Translations under genes and position numbers: made by a program
Shown here: positions 39,576-52,195 of the stretch, one piece after another
Layout: the number at the start of each line of letters is the position of its first letter
Position numbering within the stretch: the first letter of the stretch is position 1
Notes under the pieces: model-generated
Database searches by the model: none
What the model was told of the DNA's origin: nothing
Seen by the model: the letters and a program-made list of their open reading frames with translations, nothing else
Assembly (NCBI GenBank): GCA_039621445.1
Contig: CP154955.1
Coordinates: forward strand, 57,816,619-57,880,618
DNA: 64,000 nt
From: Euglena gracilis
Taxonomy: Eukaryota; Euglenida; Euglenophyceae; Euglenales
Reading direction: 5' to 3'

Positions 39576-42500
39576 CGACCCCTGCGCCCCGGGCGGCGGG
39601 GGTGGTGTGGGGCTGGGTCGGTACGCCATGCCGGGGAGTGATGTAGTCGTCCGTGAGGTCACTGTCCTCGCCAGAGGCAGCGCAGCGGGGGGGGGGGTCA
39701 GCCCTTGAGCGGGGAAAAAAAACTATCCGAGCAGAGCATCCGCCGGGGAAAAAAAAAGTGAAACTCCAAATAGCTCGGCGAAGACAGATCGACGCAGGGA
39801 AACAAATTCAGGTGTTACGCATCCTGAAACGTCGTCCATGAGGATGGAGACGAGCGCGAAAGTCCCCGAAACACAAGTGCTAAAACAAACGGGGAGATAA
39901 GCAGGGAAAAAGTGGAAGAACAAGCAACAAATAAGCAGAAGGATGCAAAGGTTGCATGAAGATGCCTGTGTTGGAGAAAAAGCCAATACCATGCATCTTC
40001 AAAAAAACCACAGGGGGTATTTGGGCTGGATAATTGATTAATATTGATAAAGAATTGAAATAGCATTCAAAAAGCAATTTGACATTACAAATATGCTTGA
40101 GAAAGGTACAAAATCAGGAAAATGGGGGAATCAAGCAATTTACCAAAATTGCAAAGCGAAAACATCATCACTCCAAAAACCCCAGAGTCATAGAGTCATG
40201 CATGAACGTCAAAACCAAAACAGCTAGAAGTGGCCAAAATGCCAAAATAAGAACCAAATAAGAGGAAAATGTGCAAAGTAATTGCCTTGTGGCCAAAATG
40301 AATGGAAGCGTTAAATTTGGCCTTGGCAGGACAAAATCCACACCCTGCCTTCCACTGATGGTGTCTGAAAACAACAATAATGCTGTGGAACAACCCCAGG
40401 CATCCCGCAGAAACCCGCCCCGGCAAATGCCAGTCTGGCGACCCCTGGGTGACGTCCGCCGCGGCATGGTGGTTGGCGGGACCGGTGCTGATGGATGGTG
40501 GGGCAAGGGTGGCCAGAGACGTGGGGGGGGGGGTGTCACGTGTGGAATGGGGTGATCTTTTAACAAAACCGCATTATCTCCGTGCTCTCGTTTTGGCGAA
40601 ATTCGCAAGTCTGAAATCCGGAATTCAGAAAAAATGCTTTTCAAAATGCTTTTGTTTCAAAGCTAAACCTCGTATTCAATTTTTCTTCAACAAATCTTCA
40701 AGTGTGATCTTGAATTTTCATGCTGAAAAATTCATCTTTCGATGTTCAAAATTGAAAAGAAATTTCCAGCCACAATTTAAACAAAACTGTATTCTCCCCA
40801 ATGCGGGCAATGTGGGGGGGGGGACAAACCATAGAACCCCTGAAAAGCGTGGCACAAAAATGCAAAAAAAAATCAATCAATCACTTCGAGTTCATGCATT
40901 CTTGGTGGTCTGGACATAGAAGTTGGCGTTCTTGTTGCATTTTCTCGCTCATGCAGGTTTTCACTCGACCATGCAAGGAGCAAGATCAAGAATTTCGGCA
41001 GTTTCGTCAAGAATTATATAGGCATTATATGGACTACCGAGAAAAATTTTCAATAACCCCTGTTGGGAAATGAATGGCTGTCTCAGAATCGCCAAGGCCT
41101 GAATGGCGAATTTTCCAGCCAGGGTGGCCCTTAATGGAAGGAAAAAACCTTCTCACCACACCACATTCAATGAAAAAGCCACTGGCAAAACGGACTAAAA
41201 AAAGGCCATATTTTGGCAAAAACAGATCGATTTCGGGGGGAAAGGCTATTTCTGGCAGTTTGACACCTTTGTCCATTCACCCAAAACGTCAAAAAAATAT
41301 GTTTTCGACTTTTAATTTTGGGTCGGCCGTTGGCCGTCCCTCAGGCCTTAGGGCGGTCCCCAAGAGGCGGTTCCTAAGGGAAAAAAAACCTCCCATCCCT
41401 TACGGACCGCCCTGTTCCCAGCTCTTGCATTGGTTGAGACAAGCCCTTTGAATGCAAGCCCAGTGCATTTCAGCTTTCACATTTTTTTGGGAAAGCCATC
41501 GGTTTAGATTCGGTTGCTCCCTCCTGTCAATAGAGGAGGAAACATTGACTGCAGGCAGGCGTGTGGACTCTCCCCAGGTGTTTGGGGAGGGGTGTTGCAC
41601 AAATTTCCCACAGGTGAAGAGAATCAGCTTGTTTTTCCTGCCAAGTGAAGAATGTCGAAAGAATGCAGATGTTCATGAATCCTCGCACCTTTGGGGGGGG
41701 AGTTGGCTGATTGACCAAAATTCATGCGGTCCCTTTTAGCGTGAAAAAATCTGTCCAAGACATTCAATGCAAAGTTCAAGGGTCGATATCCAGAAAAAAT
41801 GAACATGGCATTTTTGGACCATCTACCATCTGCCCCAAGCATCAAAAACAAATGCGTTCTGCAGCAGCCCCTTTCAGCCAGACCAACTTTTCCAGCCTCT
41901 GAGCTGGACCCCTTCCCGGGGGATCGCCAAGCAAACGCCCTGGTCGCTTCGTCCAGAGGGCATTTTCCACTTTGTCGAGAGAGAGAGATGTCTTTCTTGT
42001 TTCTTTTCCTGGAACAACACGTGTTCTTTCCTGCCACTGCTGCTCACTGCGACGGTCAGCTCGGTGGTTTAGTTGTCTCAAATCCCCGCAATCAGCTCTT
42101 CATTCGGGGCATCGGGCGGGAGCATCGGGCGGGGGAACCAGGGTGGTCCTTAAACAACAAAAAGCTCCTGTAGCACATTCAACAAAAAATGGGCTGTCCA
42201 TGCAAAAATGGGCCAAAAAAGGGCATATTTTGGCAAAAACGGTCTGGCATGCTTGGATCATTGCCCATCCTAAACACCAAGCCTAAAAAGTCAAAAAATG
42301 AAGTTTTAAGATTTTCAAACCGGTGCAACCCCCAGATCGGCCATTGGCCGTCCCTTGGGCCTAAGGGCTGTCCTTGAGGCTTGAGGGGTCGTCCTTAAAG
42401 AAAAACAAAAACAATAAAATAGATAAAATGGGGGAAATGGGGAAAATGAATCCCATCCTTTAAGGACCCCTGAGGAAAACACGAACGTGCTTTTTTTGCA

Positions 42501-45500
42501 AGGGTTTTATTGGGTTTTTTTTTTGCAAAATTTGCGATTTTTTTTGCTTTACGTTGCTTTTGGGTGATCTCTTTTTCACTTCTGTTGAGAAGTCAATTTT
42601 CGCTTGAAAGACATATCAATCGAAAGACAAAGACAGCGTTCCCTGAACGAAGGGAATTTACCTCAACTTTTTCAACGTTTTTTGAAATTTAGGCCAAGAA
42701 AGTGCATTTGGAATCAGGATGTTCCCAAAAGGGCCAAAAACATGGTTTTGTTTTGTAACACTCAGGCCCATGTGGTCCGTCAATATGGGATGGGATTTTC
42801 TCAGGTTTTTTTTTGTTTGGAGCTTTTGAACAGGGTCGAAAATTTAAAAGTCGGCTGACCCCCACCCCCGATGGGGATCCCCCGGCTGGAACCGGGCCCA
42901 ACTTGGGGTCGAACCAGGCAAAAAAAAAAAGGCAAAACTGCCAAAATGGACAGAAAACTGCCAATTATGCAAAAAATGATTTCTTGACCCCAAAATTGCC
43001 ATGGCCAGTCCGTTCCTCAAACCCATTTTCGCCCACTTTGTCCCGCTTTTGCACCTCCGAAAGCAAAAACCGTTTCCGGCCGGCCGCCCTAAGGGTGGCG
43101 AGAAAACAAACACACAAATCAGACTTGTCGGTGAAGGGGGAGAAAGGTCCGAGGCTGGCTGGCTGGACCCCTCCCCCCAGGGGGCGGGCTGCCCTCCGGC
43201 CCACGTGATCCCCGGCCCCCTCAGCGGGGCTCGGCCGGCGTCGGCGGGGCGCAGCGGCGGCGTGTCCTGCAGCAGGTCGGAGGAGCTCGTGCGGCTGCCC
43301 GGCCCAAGGGGGGCCGTCGGGGCGGCCACGGCCACCGGAGGGACGGCCGGCGCGGGGGCCGGGGCCGGGGTGGGGGCGGGGGCAGGGAATGTCTTAAGGC
43401 CCCGGGGGGGGGGGGGGCTCAGCCCAGCCGGCTGGAAAAAAGATGCCGGCTGGACCCCCCCCCCAGGGGGTGGGGGCCCAAACTGACTGCCGGGCTGGAC
43501 CGGGCTGGCTCCCGAAAACAGGCAAAAAAAGGCCATATCTCGCTGGGTGGGACTTCTTTCAGCCTTTCACCTCCGTCAAGGGTTTCACCTCTTTTGGAGG
43601 TGAAACCCCCCCAAAAAAATGAAAAAAGGCCATTATTCACCCCCGTTTCCAAAAAAAATTGGCCTGGCTTGGCGCCGCAAATTTTTTCGGACCGTCCGGC
43701 TTCCGGGCTGCGGAAACATTATGACTTCTCAACCCGGAGAGGGGTCTGCAGCTTGGCTGGGAGCTGGACCCCCCCCCCCAGGGTGGGGTGGGGTCCAGCC
43801 TAAGAAATTCCCCGAGCGGGGGCCGGCGTGGGGGCGGCAGCCGGTGCGGGGGCCGGCGGGGGGGAGGGCGTGGGCCGGGCCTGTGGTGAGGGGGGGGGGC
43901 AGGCCGAACGCTGGGCCAGGCACAAGTGGAAACGCGGCGAAATCGAGTGGTGTGGAGCAGGCTTTTGCTTAAGGACCCTGGGGGGGGGGTCCACGGCTGG
44001 CCATTTTTACCAGCTACTAGGAAAAGCCACTAGCCGGGACCCGCCCCCCCCGGGGTTCCCCCAACTGGAAAAAAATCCCTCCGGTGCTGCACTGTGCGCC
44101 AGGGAGGCGGAAATGAGGTTCTTACTGTGTTTCTGGACTGCTTTTGTTCAAAAAAAAATGTCGCAAAAATTGCCAATCGGCATTTTTGGTAGGGTTTTTT
44201 GGGTGCTTCGCACCGGTCACAAAAAAAATTCCACCAGCTGGACCCCCTACTAGGGGCAACTAGGATTTCCGCTGGCTGCTGGACTGCTGCAGTCCCCTCC
44301 CCCCCCGGGTACTGCAAACCCTTAAGCAGAAGCCTGGTGGGGAGGCTGTGGTTGTGGGTGAACTGAAGAAATGGACAGAGATGTGACTGTTGAACAAACA
44401 GTTCAAACAGAGGAGGGAAGAAGTGAGAATAGCAACACACTCTGGCAAAAAGTGCAACGGATAAATTGCAAAAACGAGGACCAGTGCACGGATGAAAAGA
44501 CACAAAAAAAGGGTTGTCCAAAAAAAATTGTGTGGCTGAGCAACTGCACGATGTGCATCCTCTCTGTGGCGGTATTCAGGAGGGTGGGGCTTTCTATTCA
44601 AAAGATATGTTAATGAAAACCACAGGTGAGTTTAATCCAGAGTTCAGATAAAATCGACCAATACCCACACCATGATAAATATGTATTGTGATATTTTTTT
44701 GCAACTGATCAATCACTTTGAAACACAACTGGTTTCTGTTACATTCACAACCTCAGTCGGGAAACAGGAAGAGTTCTGTTCAATAGTCAGCATCTCACAG
44801 GCACACAGGCCCACCACACACACAGACACACAGGCAGACACGCACACCACCAACCTGTCACACCCACACAACACACAGCCCCCACCACACACACCCCCGG
44901 GATGCGGTCCAGCAGCGGGTTCCGCACCGTGAATGGGTTCACCACCGTGGTGGGGCCGCCGGCGGGGGCCGCCTCGCCCGCCGGGGCAGGGGGCGCCGGG
45001 GGTGACGGCGCCGGCTCTGTGAACGGACGCGAGACCAGGACCCCCGGACCCGGGAGGTCTTTAATGGGTCTTCAACGAAAAGCAAAAACGCAAATCCCCA
45101 GCCGGCACATTTGGACTCAAATTCCCCGGAAAGGAGTTTGGAAGTCGCAGCGGGAACAGGTTGACACTGGGGAGGTGCCCATGCCTGACAAAACACGGGG
45201 GGAAACGAGGTTCGACTTTTTAATCTTTTCAATTTCCTTCGAGCTGCAGAGGAGCAAACCAGCAATGGCAGACGCACATTTTGCGTCGCACGCCCCCCGA
45301 AGTTAGCTTCAATCAAAATGGGAAGCGTGGAAGCTCCCTATGAGGCCAGGTTAACATGGCAGAGGCCGGCTGTCCCCCTAGAAAAGCGCGAAAAATTTCA
45401 TTTTTTTTGGCGGACATACTCAAAAGAGCAAAACAAAAATAAAATTATTGCAAAAAAATCTGGGGAGTTTTCGACCATTTCTTGCCAAAAAAGCCACAAT

Positions 45501-48500
45501 TCTGGAGAAGCCTAAGTTCATATGGAGAGGAAGAGCAAAACAACAAATAACGCCGCTTAACATCCCTGAAAGGAGGGATTGACAGGCAAGACAATAAATG
45601 TTTGATCCAAGTCGGTTCAAAGGGGTTTGTGGGCTTCAGTGGGGAGGTCAACGTCGGGGAATCAATAACGCTACGGTGGGGGGAGTAGGGGGAGTCGACA
45701 GCGGCGGCGCACACCCGGCTGCTGGCGGCGGCCGCTGCGGCCGCGCCGCTTCGGGCCCCGGGCGGCGGGGTTGGGCGGGGCGGGCCGGGCGGGGGCGGCG
45801 TCCGGCCGGGGCCGGCTGGAGGACCTCGCCCGGCCGCGGCCCTGGGTGAGGCGCAGGTCTGCCGGTGGCCGGGGAAGGCTTCAGTGTTGTGGGGGTGCCC
45901 AACCCCCAACCCCCAGAGCCTCTGCCGGCCAATGGGATGGGGGCTGGTGCGTGCCACACTGGCAGGGCAGCAGCGCTGGAGCTCTGCCGCGCTGCGCCGT
46001 GCACAGCGGAGGGCAGCCGGGCGAGCGCATAAACCGGGCAAAAATGCCTGCTGCCTGCTGCCTTCTGCCGGGGCCGATCCAAGTCCGGCGGAGGGGGTCA
46101 AGGTGACCCAGCTTGGCAGGGACTCGAACGCCGTCAATTAAGAGTCGAAACACACATTTGTTGATGCTTTGGTTGGTTTGGCGATGGTCCAGGGATGCCA
46201 GAAATCACCGTTTCCTCGATGTCGACCTGTTTTCGGTTAAAAAAAACAACAACAACTTCGAATCCCCCCAGTTTTCTGCGGATTTTAGTTAAATGTGCTG
46301 GGAAAGCAGATTATAAATTTTTTGAAATTTCATAATAAATTTCAATGATTTAAAAATCGAAGTTTAAATTAAAATATAATATAATATAATAATTAATATT
46401 ATATTAGAATTATTATAATATTAATATAATACAATACAATACAATACAGTACAGTACAATACAATATTAATATTAATATAATATTAATATAATATTAATA
46501 TAGTATAATGTACTATAACATAATATAATACATATAATGTAATATAATGTAATAAAATGTAATGTAATACAATACAATACAATACAATACAATATATATT
46601 ATAATATAATATAACATAATATAATAAATAATATAATAATTATTCAATATAATGTAAGAAAAATATAATAAATAATATAATAATTAATACTATTTTAAAT
46701 TTAGCTAAGGCCGCCCTGTTTCCAAGGGGCCTTGGCCACCCTGGCCCTTGGCCAGCGTGGCAAGCCGGCTTGTCAGGCGATCCTTAAGGAAGGGCGGTCG
46801 TCATCAGAAAGTAAAAAGAAAAAATCCGGTCCCTGATGGACGCTCTGCTTCCCCATCCGTTCAGGACTGTTCTGGTTGTCAACACACGCCAAGGGGGCAA
46901 TGACTCGGTCAAGGTGGCTTTGGGCCACAACAGTGAAAACGTGCCGAAACTTGCCCGAATTGGTCGCCGCGAACAAAAGCATTGCCCCCTCAGCCGGGGT
47001 TGACCAGGGGGGCCATTTTGTCGCCCAAAGCCAGACCACCTAGCCCCTTTGTCTGAGCTGGGTTTGGATTGACCTGCAGAATAGGTCAGAAATTGCAACC
47101 TTTCCTCGGTGGGACGGGGAGGAAGAGGAGGAGAAGGGCGGGCGGTCTTTCACGGGAAAAAAAACCTTCCCGTCCCAGCACATTCAATGCAAAATTCAGA
47201 GGAAATTTGGACGAAAAAATGGCGATATTTTGGCAAAAATGGGTCGACCTTGGGGGAAAAAGTGATTTCTGGCATCCTTGGACTGTCGCCCATCCACCCA
47301 AAATGTCAAAAAATGCGGTTTTCGACTTTTTGATCTTTTGCCCCTGTTCGATCCCGGATCAGCCATTTGGCCGTCCCTTAGGCCTGAGGGCGGCCCTCAA
47401 GAAGAGAAAACTTGTGCACTTGTGCAGGAGTGTATGCACAAACAATGCACGCATGCACACAAACCCACACACAACAATCTGCCGCACACGCGCCAAATAC
47501 TGATGGGGACGCACATACCGCCTGGCCTGGGGAGGCGGACCGGGACCGGGTGCGGCCCGCGGGCTTCGCATCGTTCGCGGCGTGGGGCCGGGAGGAGGAC
47601 CGGGCAGGGCGGGTGTTGTGGGGCAGCGGGGTGGGCCAGGAAGGCGGTCGGCCATCACACCGAAGCGCGGCACACCAGCGAGCGCGCCTGACCCCGCACG
47701 CGCGCGTGAGCCTGCATGCGCATGAGCCCACGTGTGTGTGAGTCCGCGCGCGCGCACGCGTGTGTGTGTGAGCCCACGCGTGCCCATTCATCTTTCAAGG
47801 ACCAAGGGGGGAGGGGGGATGCTGGGGTGATGGGTGCTTGACCCAGTCGTACCTGAACTGAGATTCACAGGACGCATTTAATACCGACAATTAAAAACAG
47901 GGGGCAAAAGCGGCAGCATCATGCACTGCAGGCTGTCAGTAATTTCCTGATTCTACAAAGGCAGCAGAGGTGCCTCCGTTATAGTTCGACAGGCTTTGCT
48001 GCGGGGGTGGAAGAGGCAGAAAAAACCGAGGCAGCCTGCTCTGGCAAAGACGCCTGTGGCCTCTTTGCGCGCATGCGCGCGTGCTTTCCCCCGCAAAATC
48101 CCGACGCCTCGCTGTGCAGGCTGGGCGCTGCTGAGGATGGTGCGGTGCCGTGCCGGGGTGCCCACCGCACCTTTGGAACGGTGGTGGAGGTGACGCCAGC
48201 AGGAGACTCGCGTCAGAAGGCAGAAGAACAACGCGTTATAGCAAATGGCAAAGTCCCTTCTGATGAAGAACAACAAAAAGGGACATCATTGGTCTTGTTT
48301 TCATTGGTTGTTCATTTATGACAACACCACCTGTGGTCCCTTTGGGAAGATGATGGGAAGAGAAGCAGCCTCCAGAAGCACACAAAAAAATAGTATGAAC
48401 ATGCAGCTAGCAGATGATTTGAAACACAATTGAACAGACATGCCCACTGCACGATAAAGCACACACAACGCACAACAAATATGGTGTGCACACTCACACA

Positions 48501-48584
48501 AACCACACACCACATGGCAGAGACATCATACGCAATGCAGCGCAACACAATGCAACACAACGCAACGCACACGCACGCGCATGT

Positions 48585-48621
<37 letters not shown>

Positions 48622-51600
48622 CTCGCACGCACAGGCGCACACACACAAACACACACACGCGCGCGCTCACACGTGTGCGCACACACGCAAACACACACAA
48701 GCACACGCACATGCACACACCGAGCTGGCCAGGGCTGCGGGACCGGGGTCTGCCGGTTCGGGATCCTTGCGAGCTGGACCTCACCTGCGTGGCTGTACTG
48801 CCTCGGGAGGCGTAGGAGGTGGTGCATACAGGGACGCCCTCTTCCGATCACTTTCAAAGGGCTACATGACGAAAATGCACACATGCATTTCGAAAAAAAA
48901 GGGGGAACGGCGCTGTTTCCAGTCATGTTTTCTGCACAATTTACTTCCTTACCAGCAGGTCACTGTCCAACTTTCGAGTTGGTGGAGAGGGGGGGCGTCA
49001 TTCAGGAGATACTCTCCCAATTGTCGTTGATTTCTTCAGAATTGCAATCAAACCAACTCTTTCCCACTATGGGCCGCTGCCCGACATTCAGGGCTGACAC
49101 TCCAGCCGCAACCCAACGCGAAAGCCAACCAGAAGGCAGCCACCACCATCCACGTCCCCCCCCCTTAGTTGCACTAAGGCTTCTTGTCCCCCCCCCCCCC
49201 CCGAGGCGGCATACTTGTGGCGGCCTGCTCCATGACCGAGGCTGCTTTATTTTGATCCTGAACCCCACAGGGTATTCTTCAGCCAGAAAGCACCCTGCCC
49301 AGGCTTCTTTTAACTCAGAAGAACCCCCCCCAGGGGGGTTCCGGGCCGGAGACGCCTCGGTATGGTATGTATTTTTTTGTCGGAAATGCCCTCAGATGGC
49401 CCGATTTTTGGGGGGGGGGAGGCGCTGGGCTGGGTGGGTGGGGGGGGGGCATGCTTCAATTGGGGGGGGTTTGGGAGGTAGTTGGCCCCCGCCGGGACGG
49501 TCCTTAAGCAAAAAAAAGTCCTGTCCCAACACATTGAATGCAAAATCCGCCGGAAACTGGCTCAAAAATTGTGGTACGGTCGACGTTGAGAAAAAAATCG
49601 CCCGTCCACCCAAAATGTCAAAGCAATGCGCTGTTTTGACTTTTTTTCAAACATCGACCGCATCCGAGATGGCAGTCGTTCAGGGACGGTCCTTCGTCCA
49701 CAAAAAACGCTCCCCTGTCCCAAATGGCCCCCCCCCCGCCCCCCCCCCCTCCGCCGCGGCGTCCAGGCGCCGCTGGCCGGGGCGGGCGTAGTGCGGCACC
49801 ACCGCCCCTGCCGCGGACGCCGCCGCGGTGGAGGCCGCGGAGGCGCTGCGGGCGGACGGGCTCGAGCCCCGCGGCGCCGGCGCGGCCGGCGCGGCTGCGG
49901 GGACACGCGAATGGGGGGGGCACAGGGAGTGCAGGGACCCCCCCTCCCGTTGAGGCGCGCTGGGCGCGCACTGTTTTGGAGTTGGCGTGCGGAGGTTCAG
50001 GGGAGCGGAAGTCTTTGGGCATAGCGGACTCAAATGGGGAGGGTCACTGGATGGCCAATTACAGTAAAAAATCCCGGTTCCTGTCCGGCCATATTGAATG
50101 CAAAATCCACAGGAAGAATGGCCCAAAAAAGCGGCATATTTTCACAAAAGACAGGGGGAAAAGTCATTTCTGGCATCATTGGGCCATCGCTCATATGTGT
50201 CCTATGAAGGATTTCCTCCTGGGGCATGCTTTTTGGGCCCATGGCACAGATGCATAAATGTGACCACACACATACACACGCACACATGCACTTGCACACG
50301 TACGAAGCAGTCCTTAAGCAAAAACCCTTCCCAGCACATTCAATGAAAAAATACATTGGAAAAATGGCCACAGTTTGGCAAAGAATATTCAACCTGGGAA
50401 GAAATAGTGATTCCATCGTCCATCTGCCCAAACCGTTAAAAAAAAATGCATTTCTCAACTTTTTTTTTTGGCCCCGTTCGACCCCTGGACCGGCCCCGTC
50501 TTTAAAGACTTTAAGGGGCGGTCCTTGCTGTCCCCGTGCAAAAAAAAAATAAACTGTAATTAACAAAAACTCGGCCCTCTCTGGTTTTTATTTGTAAATT
50601 TTTATTATTTTTTTTTAAGAAGCCCACCAGGACAGCCCCACCATCAAGAGAAAATAGATCATCGTGGGAGGATGAGGAAGAAATTCTTTGGGCAACTCTA
50701 CGAACAACGGATGCAATTCAGCAAGCGTGCATTTTTTCTATGCCGCTGATGAAGCAAAGCATGTATCATTGTTTCAGCCGCGCTCTTGATGAGTTAACAT
50801 GAGGTTGTTCTGTTGTGCTGGGATGCCAGCTTTCTTGTTGTGGCACTTTTCCATCAGCCAACAAGAACTCCAACTGCCTTTTGGGACTCGGGGCGTTCGG
50901 TTCCAGCGATGGCCAATCTTCAGGTAGAAGGAAGAGGCACGCACAAATGCACACCGTGGATATTTCTTGCCCTCGAAGCAGCAGAACGTACATATGTATT
51001 CGTATACATAGCACACAACATGGACTGTCCATGATGGCCCACAGGGACGCGTGCACGCGCACACCCTTGGGGGCCGGCAGGCTCGCCCGCTCCCCCTCCG
51101 TCAGGAACTGCGCCGCCAGCAGGCGGCCCTTGTCCACCACGTCGTCAAACGCCAGCGCCACTGCGTTCAGCTGCTGCAGCACCGCCTCCCGCACGTGGAC
51201 CGGCGCCCGCAGGGCCCCGCTGCTTTAGTCCCGCTTTAGTCCCGCTTTACCCTACTTTAGCCCCGCTTTAGCCCCACTTTAGCCCCACTTTAGCTCCGCT
51301 TTGGCCCCGCTTAGACCGGCCAGGCTTTCGGATGAGGACCGCACCCCCCCTCAGTTGCCACAAGGCTTCTTGTCTGTTTATGGCCGGTGTTGACTTCGCT
51401 TCTGACCCAGTTGTGCGGTGAGTGGCCAGGGATCCTTTACACCAACACTATTTTGTTGCTCCCCCTGGCCGGGTGACTCTGGTGTAATCCCAGCGCTTGT
51501 AGGGACATGCACTCACCTTGTGTGGTTGGTGTGGTTCCCGTGGGTGGGTTTACACCCTTGCTACACCCAGCAGCCCCAGTGCTGCTCTTTCTGTGTGGGG

Positions 51601-52158
51601 GGACCGGACCCCCGCCCCCGCGGGGGTTTGGTTCCATTCTGGCAACCCGGTCACCCAACCGGGTCACCCATCCCAGTTTGGTAAAAAGGCTGGTGGGGGG
51701 TCCAGTCCATAGATTCATTTAGTGACACACTTAGGGGCACTTTTCCCCAGGCCCAAAACCCACCCACCCACTTCGCGAAAAGCCCACCCAGCCACGACCC
51801 CACCCCCGGGGTTCAACCACCCGCCCACCTACCCGCCCACCCCAAAACCCACCCAAACTCCGCAAAAAATGCTTGAGAAAAGATTTGGGACCCTCAATCC
51901 GAGTTCACCATGCACCAGAAAGCCCGTGGCTTTGCTTTGCAGCCGTGCCCTGAGCGCCAGGCGCAGGGCTGGCAACTCGTAGGACTGCACGAGGCGGCGG
52001 CGGCTGGCGTTGGCCAAATGCTGCAGCTCCCCGATGTGTTGCACAAGGCCTGAGATATGGATGTGCGGCACGGTCTGTGCGATGTGCGATGTGTTGATGT
52101 ATGCATGCGCGTGTGGGCATGTGCGTGTGCGTGTGCGTGCTTGCATACGTGCGTGCGT

Positions 52159-52195
<37 letters not shown>

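Larger units (their letters stand above)
48829..49763 (-). other. Probable nonconventional intron with CCTG flanks
   Basis: Minus strand: exon ...CGCCTG|GACGCC and intron end GGCGTC|CCTG|TATGCA. Short inverted ends (6-7 bp) and a CCTG direct repeat. Removal joins RRL to YAPPP in frame. It contains a family A element (49487-49725). Confidence 0.55.

Noticed and set aside
39065-39662. Cys/Val-rich minus-strand frames
   Set aside because: Translation of the CA minisatellite; only the [14 protein letters not shown] part is exon-like.
48430-49791. 453-codon plus-strand open frame
   Set aside because: Starts in a (CA)n tract and runs through a family A element and C runs. It has no domain and lies antisense to gene 2 exons.
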